From assembly GCA_009859145.1 (NCBI GenBank), contig VRVR01000060.1:62001-126000 (forward strand): DNA of 64,000 nucleotides. The letters are read 5' to 3'. The DNA comes from Andalucia godoyi (lineage: Eukaryota > Discoba > Jakobea > Jakobida > Andaluciidae). The notes below the pieces were generated by a model, which ran no database searches, was not told the DNA's origin, and saw only the letters and a list, made by a program, of their open reading frames with translations. A program made the position numbers and the translations under genes. Positions 38,695 through 46,929 of the stretch are shown here, one piece after another. Within the stretch, counting starts at the first letter, position 1. The number at the start of each line of letters is the position of its first letter.

Positions 38695-39627
38695 TTACAG
38701 ATAAAATCCTGCTTTACGTTGCTGATAGAGAGCAGATCGTTGCGCAGCGGAAAGACCCATTCCTTTGCAAGCATGTTGAAACTCATTCCACGTCGGTATC
38801 TGCGTGCTTGAAATATTGAAGCCGCCCGCCATAAGTCCCATGACCACTGGAGCGAGATGCACTGGTAGTGCATTGGTGAAAGTAGAAGATGATGGCGCGC
38901 ATGAAGATCCAAACGATTGCGTCGGCGACGAAGATCTTCCGGCAACTGCGTCTGCCAGTTTCCTCTTCATTACTTCTTCCTCTTGTTGCTTCTGCTGCAG
39001 ATCATGATGCATGCCATCGCGATCCTTTTTCGCCTGTTCCACGTTCTCCTGCAGACTTTTTCCTCGCTGTCGTTCTTCCTCGAGACGAATTTGCATTTCC
39101 GCCATCGTCTTGCGCATCTCTTCCGTCTGTTTCTTCATCATTTCGGTCTGATGCTTCCCTTCCGCAATCATGTCTTGATATTCCTTCTCCTTTTGCTGGA
39201 ATTCCTTTTCCAACCCCTGAATCGCTTCTTGGTAGTTCCGAGACTGCTGGTCAGCCTCGTGCACCATCGAATCAGCTTCTTTTTCTCGAGCAAGAAGCTC
39301 ATCCCGCAGGCCCGTCATTTCCTTCACGTATGAATTGTACATTTCCTCGTTCGCTAGTTCATCATCCATCTGCTGAGCGATTCGAAGCGAAGACAGCTGA
39401 TACAGAAGGTCTTGGACAGTTTCGCTGTACGCCTGCAGATTCTGCGAGCGTTTTACAATTCCATCTCTCTTTTCACGCAACAAGTTTGTTACTTGGGCAT
39501 ACTGAGCGCCAACATTTTGAAAATCTTCATGCAGTTTTGTCAAGAGATGATCAAACGACGGCTGGACTTTCGCTTGAAACCGAGCCAGACGTGCAGACGC
39601 AAGCTTCCGTGCCAGATCGTCCGTCAT
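38695..39627 (-). CDS. Long coiled-coil protein
   Basis: 310 residues from ATG 39627; the frame is open 90 nt further upstream, but a pyrimidine-rich leader sits there and would otherwise encode a spurious hydrophobic segment. Residues ~5-220 are almost continuous coiled coil rich in Gln/Glu/Lys (EKEFQQKEKEYQDM, KKQTEEMRKTMAEMQIRLEEERQR). The C-terminal ~70 residues are Ser-rich then globular (WNEFQHACKGMGLSAAQRSALYQQ). It converges with the vWA gene (31 bp) and is divergent from the ankyrin-AAA+ gene. A scaffold role is inferred. Confidence 0.75.
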   Translation of the reverse strand: MTDDLARKLASARLARFQAKVQPSFDHLLTKLHEDFQNVGAQYAQVTNLLREKRDGIVKRSQNLQAYSETVQDLLYQLSSLRIAQQMDDELANEEMYNSYVKEMTGLRDELLAREKEADSMVHEADQQSRNYQEAIQGLEKEFQQKEKEYQDMIAEGKHQTEMMKKQTEEMRKTMAEMQIRLEEERQRGKSLQENVEQAKKDRDGMHHDLQQKQQEEEVMKRKLADAVAGRSSSPTQSFGSSCAPSSSTFTNALPVHLAPVVMGLMAGGFNISSTQIPTWNEFQHACKGMGLSAAQRSALYQQRKAGFYL

Positions 39628-39827
39628 TGGTGCATTGGCAGCGAAGATGAAAAGGAAGGCAAAAGTGCAAGAAATCTGAATACTTATTTCCGGACCAAAG
39701 TCGGAAAAGGCGCACAAGGCTCATGTGAGCCAGATGAGTTTGATTCTTCTCCGCTCATTCCTTCTTCTTTCTTCCTTCCTTCTTCGTTCTTTTCTCCTTC
39801 CTTTTTTTCTCTCAAGACACCGTGCGA

Positions 39828-41819
39828 ATGGCCACTCGTACCGTGAGTGATCTGCTTGCGGATTATATCCGACGGATCATCCTTGCTCCTCCCAGCTCTT
39901 CGGAGCTGCAAGAATTGATTGCAGAGGCGTTCACGTTTGCAGATCGAGGCATTAATGTGTTGCAGAAAATTGAAGGTGGCGTGATGTTTACCGATCCAAA
40001 CGGAAAAGAAATTGAACGAAAAGACCTCAGTTCGATTATAATTGCGTCGATTGCTCGCGGTGATCCGGATCTTTTCCGGGCGTTGTTGAACGGTGCAGTG
40101 GTAAGCACTCGACAAAAGCAATGGCTCGCGGGTGTCATTCAGACTGTGTTTTCCGGAAAGACAGATCCGAAGGCCCAAGACGCGAAGAGGCGGTTTGAGA
40201 GTGATTTGCAGAACGTGCGTGTGGTTGAAGCCGTTCAACCGGATGCTGAATCGCGATTGAAGATGATTGTGGAGACCATTTTCACCAGCGAGAAAGTGCT
40301 GGTGCAGCTTCAGAACCTGCTCGAGGGAGAGAAGAAGATCGATTTGAACCAGTCCGTCAAGTTGGTGGGATTCAGTTGCCTGGAGGTCCATTTTCCGAGC
40401 CACTCACCGTTAACGGCTGCATGCAGCACCAAGTTCATCAGCTCCGAGGTCGTGGACCTTCTTATTTTGCATGGTGCACATCCGAGCATGCATGTGGGTG
40501 GAACCACTCCTCTCATGTTGGCAGTTGCTCGAATGGATGGAGAGGACGTGGTGCGGGCCTTGCTTGCATTTGGGGCGTCCGTCGACGACAAGGATGCTCA
40601 AGGAAAGACTGCGTACGACCATGCATTGACTCCGGTGATGACGTATTGGCTGGATCGTGCAAAATCGTTTGCGATACTCAGCGACGAGCAGAGGAAGAAA
40701 CTGCGGTTGCTCAAGCTGGAGCGTCTTCCCACCGTCTTGTTTGCCGCGATTGGCCAGACTGCTGCCCAATACCTTGTCTTTGAACGAGTCTTTGGGCACA
40801 TCGCCTCGGCAGGGCGCCAGCAACGCCCATTGACCATCTTGCTTCCCGGGCCTCCGGGCCATGGCAAGACCCAACTCGGCAAGGCTCTTGCTCGTGCCAT
40901 TTGCGCCGATCTGCAAGTCGGAGAAGAGGCATTTTGCCGTGTGGATTTGTCCATTCTCAATACAAAGGACTTCCTTGCGGGCGCCGGGGACCATTTTCGC
41001 GGCGGAGACATGGGCGCGAAGCTGATCAACCATCTCAAGAAGTTCAATGGGAAGCGAAATGTTGTGCTCCTGGACGAACTCGACAAGTTCAATCCTTACG
41101 ATTTGGACGTGTTCTATCCCACGTTTGACGAAGGGATCTTTGTGTCGCGCTCGAACGGCGGATCGGAAACATTCGATTGTAACGCCACTATATTTCTCAT
41201 TACGACAAACTGGGCTCAGAATACGATTGTGAAGTTTTGCAAGGAAGAAGATGCGAAGAAGCGACAGCTGTGGCATGATGTTCGTGATTCGAAAACTTGC
41301 AAGCTGCTGCAGTCTTCTCTTGATGCACCTGTGAGGAAGGAGCTGTTATCGCAGCTGCACCGGTACGAGCGAGACGCGTTGGTGAGTCGACTGCTCATGA
41401 CTGTGCCGTTTGTCTTCTTCACCGACGAGGAAGTCCGGCTCATTGCCATGTCGTTGCTGGAGAAGATGCGCAGAGACTATGCGAGACCTGCTGTGATGCC
41501 CACGGAAGACGCATCCGGTAACGTCTTCGGTGTTGATCCGTCAAAGGTGCGCATGGCGGGCGGTTGCTCCTTGGAGATTGCGGACAGCATCGTGGATTTT
41601 GTCGCCCAAGCATACGGTGCCTGTGATCGCATGGAGGGGGCGCGTTCCATGCTGACCCGTGTGTCCGAACTGGATGCCGCCGTCAATTTTGAGAGGCTTT
41701 TAGCAGATCCAGAGGAACCGAAAGCATTTTCGCTGGTCATGGAAACACTGTCAGAATCGAGTACCGCCAAGGTTCCCGTGGTTCACAGAGGGGTTGAACC
41801 GCCTTCGCCACACTGCTGA
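39828..41819 (+). CDS. Ankyrin-repeat / ClpB-type AAA+ ATPase
   Basis: 663 residues. The ATG at 39828 (GCGAATGGCC) is preferred to a GTG six bases upstream. Residues ~195-285 contain two or more ankyrin repeats (TPLMLAVARMDGEDVVRALLAFGASVDDKDAQGKTAYDHA, here only indicated by TPL and GAS landmarks). The AAA+ module (~320-560) has Walker A GPPGHGKT (~341-348), Walker B VVLLDELDKF (~412-421) and sensor-1 LITTNWAQN, closest in style to the ClpB/HSP104 AAA_2 module. A single ATPase domain with an ankyrin front end is like animal CLPB (Skd3). Protein unfolding or remodelling is the expected activity; the target is unknown. Confidence 0.85.
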   Translation: MATRTVSDLLADYIRRIILAPPSSSELQELIAEAFTFADRGINVLQKIEGGVMFTDPNGKEIERKDLSSIIIASIARGDPDLFRALLNGAVVSTRQKQWLAGVIQTVFSGKTDPKAQDAKRRFESDLQNVRVVEAVQPDAESRLKMIVETIFTSEKVLVQLQNLLEGEKKIDLNQSVKLVGFSCLEVHFPSHSPLTAACSTKFISSEVVDLLILHGAHPSMHVGGTTPLMLAVARMDGEDVVRALLAFGASVDDKDAQGKTAYDHALTPVMTYWLDRAKSFAILSDEQRKKLRLLKLERLPTVLFAAIGQTAAQYLVFERVFGHIASAGRQQRPLTILLPGPPGHGKTQLGKALARAICADLQVGEEAFCRVDLSILNTKDFLAGAGDHFRGGDMGAKLINHLKKFNGKRNVVLLDELDKFNPYDLDVFYPTFDEGIFVSRSNGGSETFDCNATIFLITTNWAQNTIVKFCKEEDAKKRQLWHDVRDSKTCKLLQSSLDAPVRKELLSQLHRYERDALVSRLLMTVPFVFFTDEEVRLIAMSLLEKMRRDYARPAVMPTEDASGNVFGVDPSKVRMAGGCSLEIADSIVDFVAQAYGACDRMEGARSMLTRVSELDAAVNFERLLADPEEPKAFSLVMETLSESSTAKVPVVHRGVEPPSPHC

Positions 41820-41838
41820 TAGTTCGAACATAAAATCT

Positions 41839-43572
41839 TCACGCTTGTTTATTTTCTAGATTTTGACGAATCAAGGCAGCAGACTGGCGCAACTCTGCCG
41901 CTCTGGCACGCATTTCTTGAACAGTCAGTCTCTTTCCGCCTTGAAGTTCCGAACGATCGACATGCATGTCGTCTGGCGCCGGCGGGTAGATCGAAGAATC
42001 ATCAAGAGGCATCCACGGAAATCGAAGAGGAAACTCGGAAGGGGGTTGTGGATCAATGACCGTTTGCAAGGAACGAGTGGAACCGCTAAGCGGAAACTGT
42101 TCCGAGGAGGAAATGGTGACGGGGACTTCCATGCTTTGCACATTGGTCGTTGAGCTCAAGACAACGGCTGGTATTCGCTCTTCGCATCTGGTTCCATGTG
42201 CGTGTCGAGACGACTCGTCATCGCCTGCCTTGCGAGCAGGAACCGCCGTTTCTGCGGCACACCTCTGGCTGTGTCGAACGGTGACAGCTGGAACGGGCAT
42301 TCCAGTCGATGGAAGCTCTGGAACCGAGTCCAAAATGGAAGCCAACAAAAGGTGTTGATTTCTCCATTCGGACTTTCTCGAAGCAGATTCTTGTTCTTCT
42401 GAAGAAAAAGAACTAGAGTGGGATTCAGTGGGAGGAAGGGATGGAATTTCCGGAACGTCTCTCAACACTTCCAGCAGCGTCGGAAGCGGTTGATGAGCGA
42501 TTTGGGCGGCCATGTTCTTCTTACTACTGTCTCGAGAGACATTCTTACTTTCCATTTCCGCAAACTCGACAGCTTCTGCGATTTGCAAGAGGGTAGTCGG
42601 CAGGCAACAGAGATCTGGCTGTGATACTGGAGAGGAGCTCGATTCTTCAAGACAAGAAATGGAGGGAAGATCCTGGATGCGCTGAATCACAGTTGAATGC
42701 AGAAGAGCGTTCGAGGAAGACTCGGTCGATACACTGTCGTCCTCGATGACTGTTTGCGATTCACTCTTCACAACATTGGTAGGGCTGTCGTCTGTCGACT
42801 GGATTAATGTCGGAAACACAGGCAGTGCGTTGAGTAGCGCTTGCAATCCAATGTGGATTCGGTCATTTCCGACATCGGGCACGCGTTCGTGCTCTTCCAA
42901 TTCGACGACCATGATCGCACTCCCCTGCGTTTCTTCACCAAGTACAGGACTGGCCGGTGCTTGCAAGCGAGAAGAGGGATGTGACGAGGATTCTTCATTC
43001 GCAGACTTTCGCTCTCCGGAATCGTGAATACCTACCTCAGTCCCTGCGTTCTCGTTCTCGGTCTCCTCGTCTTGATCCAACGAGAGGATTTCGGGAAGTC
43101 CCACCAATCGCGTATCGATGGAGACAGTTTCCGGGGCAGGATTCCCCGCTACTGTGCCCGAGCATCTCGAAGGACTCGTTCTCGAAATCACCTGGCATTC
43201 CAATCGAGCATTCGAGGGAGCTCCGTGCTCCACGTCTTCCTCTTCCATCTGGGTACTGACGACGACTTCTGAAGTTGACGGTTCAACGTCATTGGTATAC
43301 TCGTCACCGTCCTTGTCTTCCCAAAAGGACGGCAGTTCTCCAATTGCGAGCAATTCAGAATTCAACCAAAGTATTGGGGCATCCACGGAATCTGCGGAAA
43401 TGGACACTTTTGGATCGGGCGAAGGATTCTCTGGCAATGAAACCACGTTGGGTGCAGAAAAGTTGGGATCTTCGCGTTCAAAATCAAACGGCTGCCCGTT
43501 GAGAATTTCCAAAGCATGATAGTCAAAAGACACCGGATGGGACCCGTTATCAGTCCGATAAAAGTTGCTCAT
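41839..43572 (-). CDS. Disordered protein with recurring Leu-Pro short motifs
   Basis: 577 residues from ATG 43572 (the frame extends 42 nt upstream without an ATG). The protein is Ser/Glu/Pro-rich and mostly disordered. A short motif of the form L-x(2-4)-[VL]-P-x-[IL]-P-[ST]-L/T recurs about seven times: LPEILSL, LPVFPTL, LPSISCL, LPTTLLQI, VPEIPSL, VPELPST. It resembles repeated short linear binding motifs. A C-terminal helix (VQEMRARAAELRQSAALIRQN) ends the protein. It converges with the AAA+ gene only 19 bp away. No known family. Confidence 0.7.
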   Translation of the reverse strand: MSNFYRTDNGSHPVSFDYHALEILNGQPFDFEREDPNFSAPNVVSLPENPSPDPKVSISADSVDAPILWLNSELLAIGELPSFWEDKDGDEYTNDVEPSTSEVVVSTQMEEEDVEHGAPSNARLECQVISRTSPSRCSGTVAGNPAPETVSIDTRLVGLPEILSLDQDEETENENAGTEVGIHDSGERKSANEESSSHPSSRLQAPASPVLGEETQGSAIMVVELEEHERVPDVGNDRIHIGLQALLNALPVFPTLIQSTDDSPTNVVKSESQTVIEDDSVSTESSSNALLHSTVIQRIQDLPSISCLEESSSSPVSQPDLCCLPTTLLQIAEAVEFAEMESKNVSRDSSKKNMAAQIAHQPLPTLLEVLRDVPEIPSLPPTESHSSSFSSEEQESASRKSEWRNQHLLLASILDSVPELPSTGMPVPAVTVRHSQRCAAETAVPARKAGDDESSRHAHGTRCEERIPAVVLSSTTNVQSMEVPVTISSSEQFPLSGSTRSLQTVIDPQPPSEFPLRFPWMPLDDSSIYPPAPDDMHVDRSELQGGKRLTVQEMRARAAELRQSAALIRQNLENKQA

Positions 43573-43835
43573 CTCATTGTTCCAAAGTAGCTTGTAAAAA
43601 ACACGAAAAGGCAATTTCAGTTCAAACTCTCAGTTTCACGTTTTTTGAATTCTGTTGCAATTTGAGAAAATTGGATCAGAAGACACACGACCAAATCTCG
43701 TTGCCACTATCCTCACGTGAGGCTACCGAGCTAGCGAAGCGATTCTCGCAGAAGCTGTGAGAAAAGTGCGGATATTGGAAAGTTGGAATCAGAGGATTTC
43801 TGTGTTACACAGTTTGCTCAAGAACTGCGCGGCAA

Positions 43836-46049
43836 ATGAGTTTCATGACTTCTGGTATGAAATCCTCGGGGATTGGAGACAAGGAATTTTGCAGTTTCAA
43901 ATCGGAACTGCAGAATCTTGCTCGAAATCCCGAATCTCCGAATCATTTGGACAGTGTTTTCCAGTGCATTCAGCAAAACCCGAGCATTGCGAAACATGTT
44001 GACAAGGAAAACCATTCGGCCCTGTTCTATGCAATAACATCTCTTCGGGGGTCTACTCGAGGAAGGGTGCGAAAGCGTGTCTTGGAATGGTTGATTGATG
44101 CGGGTGCAGAGATCGATGGTCGTGCTGTGGAAGCTGCGTTATTGAGAGACCAGATCGATACGATTGAGTATCTAGCGTACCGTGCGACCGCTCCCGGAAT
44201 TATGGAAGAGGCTGTTAAGAATGTTGAACAAAAGAGGACTCAGAAACAGCAAGTGGACCGTGGGTTCTGGGGTCCTCGGGTGCAGACGAACAGTCCTTCT
44301 AGACAGCAACAGTCGTGCGAGGTCGGGAGTGTCTCGCCTGCGGCACCTGTTTCCACTCCCCACCGAAGTGGCAATGGTGGGCCTGCCGCTCCGTCTCCTC
44401 GAACACCCGCCAGCACTTATTTATCTTCACCGCACAGTTCAGGAGGAAGCAGCTCTCCATCATCGCCTGGGACACCTTCGATTGCAAACGAGGAGCAATC
44501 CAAGAACGTTCAGGATGCCATTAAGCGAGGACAGAAACTGAAAGAGTATGAGCGGTCGGTGGAATACCAGATGCATCAGCGCCTGCAACAGCAGCTGCTT
44601 GACCAGGTGCAGAATCATCTCGAAAAGAATCTTGCGGACGTACAGGAACTCAACAAGATCAACCATCAAAGTGGCAGAGCTGCCCGCGAGATTCGGAGGG
44701 CGGCAGAAGAGTTTGTAACCAATTTCCAAACGACCGCGAGCGAAGCCGCCGCTGCATTGAATGGTCTGGCCGAAGAAGCTGGCAGTGACCTGCGGCAACA
44801 ACTCTCTGCCGACTTGCAAGAGATGCAAGCCAACCTGCTTGACACGGGGGCGGATATTCAATTGCAAGTCGAGGAAAAGGGAAATGAAATGATCCAAAAG
44901 ATGGAAAGGCTGGTGCACGATTTCGAGCAACTGAAGACGAGATCCGCAGCGACGCACGAAGGATCCTCACAGGCAGTGCCGTTTGTTTCCTTGGAACGAT
45001 TGTGCTTTCCAGGAAAGAGTATCAAGGACATGGAAAGCGGTGTTTGGACAGCTCTGGGGAAAGGCGGAAGTGGCGTCGTGTATCTGGCGCCGTGGAACAG
45101 TCCCGTGGACGGCACGAGCTGCAAGATGCAAGATCGTTTTGTGGCAATCAAGAAGTGCGCTTCGGACAAGGAAGCCAAGGCCGAATTGTCGAAAGCACAT
45201 GCCGTGATTGGCGTGCCCTCGGCTGTCAAGGTTCAAGGAATTGTGGACTGTGCGCCGTATTCCATGCTTGTCATGGAATTGATGGGCTTGTTTTCCAAGC
45301 CGACGCTGGATGCAACGCCGCGCGGCCCTATTGTCACGAATCTTTTACAGCTCAGATGCGTTTGGGAAGCGTCGTTTGGCTTGGGCTTTCCTATTCCCTG
45401 GAAGTGGAGGCTCACTTGGCTTGTTGAGATTGCTGCTGCATTGCGTGAGTTTTCCACGCACAGAATCTGCCACCGGGATGTCAAGTCCGTCAACGTACTC
45501 GTGCGAGAATGTCCGTTTTCTCACAATAACGGGTGGGTTGCAGCGTGGATCGAGAGTGTAGAAAACGGAGTCCTTCCAGCGAATTCCGACCTCGATGCAT
45601 CCATTCCGCATGACTGTCCAATCGAAGCCAAGATTGCAGATTTTGAACTGATTTTGGATCAGAAGACGCAGTATCTAGCACCCGCTTTATGCTCCGTTGG
45701 CACCAGCGAGTACATGGCTCCGGAAACGTTCCTTGACACCGAGTCAACGGACCGCGCGGACGTGTATGCGTTTTCGATGATCATGTACGAGTTGCTTCAC
45801 GGTTTCTCTGATGCGCCGTGTCCATGGCATGATGTTGGTTCAAGTCGCGATGAAAAACATCGTCTCGTCAAAGAACTGGTTCTGAAAGGACTGCGGCCAC
45901 GAATTGTCGCAACGGCGTCTGCTGGCGATGCGATTTTCGAACCGTACAAGTCGTTGATGGAACAGTGTTGGAGCCAGATCCCCGCATTCCGACCAACGTT
46001 TGGCGATGTCCACAGAGAACTTCTGTCCCTGTGTTCGAAAGCCAGTTAA
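43836..46049 (+). CDS. Coiled-coil TKL-like protein kinase
   Basis: 737 residues. The N-terminal ~110 residues look ankyrin-like (HSALFYAITSLRG, RKRVLEWLIDAGAEIDG). A Ser/Pro-rich disordered segment (~135-215) and a coiled coil (~225-370) follow, then a kinase (~400-735). Landmarks: loop GKGGSGVVY (~408), VAIKK, HRDVKSVN at His546, DFE in place of DFG at Asp602, YMAPET, and a late EQCWSQIPAFRPTF typical of TKL kinases. The unusual Glu after Asp-Phe may affect activation but all catalytic residues remain. It belongs to a different kinase branch from the WD40-kinases and lacks a propeller. It is divergent from the disordered-protein gene. Confidence 0.87.
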   Translation: MSFMTSGMKSSGIGDKEFCSFKSELQNLARNPESPNHLDSVFQCIQQNPSIAKHVDKENHSALFYAITSLRGSTRGRVRKRVLEWLIDAGAEIDGRAVEAALLRDQIDTIEYLAYRATAPGIMEEAVKNVEQKRTQKQQVDRGFWGPRVQTNSPSRQQQSCEVGSVSPAAPVSTPHRSGNGGPAAPSPRTPASTYLSSPHSSGGSSSPSSPGTPSIANEEQSKNVQDAIKRGQKLKEYERSVEYQMHQRLQQQLLDQVQNHLEKNLADVQELNKINHQSGRAAREIRRAAEEFVTNFQTTASEAAAALNGLAEEAGSDLRQQLSADLQEMQANLLDTGADIQLQVEEKGNEMIQKMERLVHDFEQLKTRSAATHEGSSQAVPFVSLERLCFPGKSIKDMESGVWTALGKGGSGVVYLAPWNSPVDGTSCKMQDRFVAIKKCASDKEAKAELSKAHAVIGVPSAVKVQGIVDCAPYSMLVMELMGLFSKPTLDATPRGPIVTNLLQLRCVWEASFGLGFPIPWKWRLTWLVEIAAALREFSTHRICHRDVKSVNVLVRECPFSHNNGWVAAWIESVENGVLPANSDLDASIPHDCPIEAKIADFELILDQKTQYLAPALCSVGTSEYMAPETFLDTESTDRADVYAFSMIMYELLHGFSDAPCPWHDVGSSRDEKHRLVKELVLKGLRPRIVATASAGDAIFEPYKSLMEQCWSQIPAFRPTFGDVHRELLSLCSKAS

Positions 46050-46916
46050 TCATTGTCAGTTTGCAGCATCGGTTCTTGGATTCTTGCCTGACGATATTTT
46101 TAAGCGAGAAGTGTTTGGTCTCGGGCAGCTCCAGGAGTGCATCAGTGTACTGTATTTGGCTTGTCCTGAATCTGATGTGCTTACCGTTCTGCAACTTTTC
46201 CTCCCCTAGATGCTCAGTGTGTAAAGAAGCGTAAACGACCACATGTGCAATTCATGCACATGTTGATCAACCTCCGTTTATGAACTTTTTTTCTTCATTC
46301 TTCGTTGCGACTTATTAGAAACTGATCTTTGACGTATGTTCCTACAACACGCGTTGGGCAAATACACACATACAATCTCGGAAATTCCTGAGTATTGTCA
46401 TTTCGAAGCAACTGTGATACGAGGCGATGAGTGACGTCATTCATGTAACAAGATTCGTATGATGGGTGAGAAACGTTCAGTTGTCGATGAACATGCAGTT
46501 CCAGCAACTTCCAAGGGACCCAAATTTCTGTTTTAGTGTCTCTTCGCAAGAGCTCAAATCGGCTAAGTCAAGAATCAAGCATTCCTCAGAAAATGCACCA
46601 TATCTATCCTATTTTGCGGTGACGCATGAATCGAGTTAACCGCGTTTCTTAAGTTCCTGGCGTTGTCCCTTTTGGAAGACCTCTTTTTTCCCCTTCTCGC
46701 GATAAGACAGAGGACTTCTGTCCAGTCTCTCCGGAATGCCGAAAGGAGGAGAAATAGAATGTTTGTTTCCCTACTGTAAAACATGCAGCGCCCCAAACGA
46801 GGATGACTTGAGCAGATTTGAGCCTTTCGCTGGGTCTCGACCCTTTTTGCGGTTTTTTCCGCAATTCTTTGCGATTTTCCTTCCTCTTTTCTCCACTTAC
46901 TCTAAACTGCATTCTT
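46050..46916. other. 0.87-kb intergenic region without a supported gene
   Basis: Only short frames with no motif. The last ~60 bp before 46917 are C/T-rich and probably belong to the leader of the next WD40-kinase gene. Confidence 0.5.
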
Positions 46917-46929
46917 CACCACTTTCGCA
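46917..46929 (+). promoter_or_regulatory. Conserved leader element of the WD40-kinase genes (copy 3)
   Basis: CACCACTTTCGCA directly precedes the ATG at 46930, preceded in turn by a C/T-rich tract. Confidence 0.6.

Noticed and set aside
38889-39650. 253- and 138-residue plus-strand frames
   Set aside because: Antisense to the coiled-coil gene; Phe/Leu/Ser-rich, as expected for the reverse of Glu/Lys codons.
38695-39717. Signal-anchor N-terminus for the coiled-coil protein
   Set aside because: The hydrophobic stretch lies upstream of the better ATG at 39627 and comes from a pyrimidine-rich leader.
40410-41276. 288-residue minus-strand frame
   Set aside because: Antisense to the AAA+ gene with intact Walker motifs.
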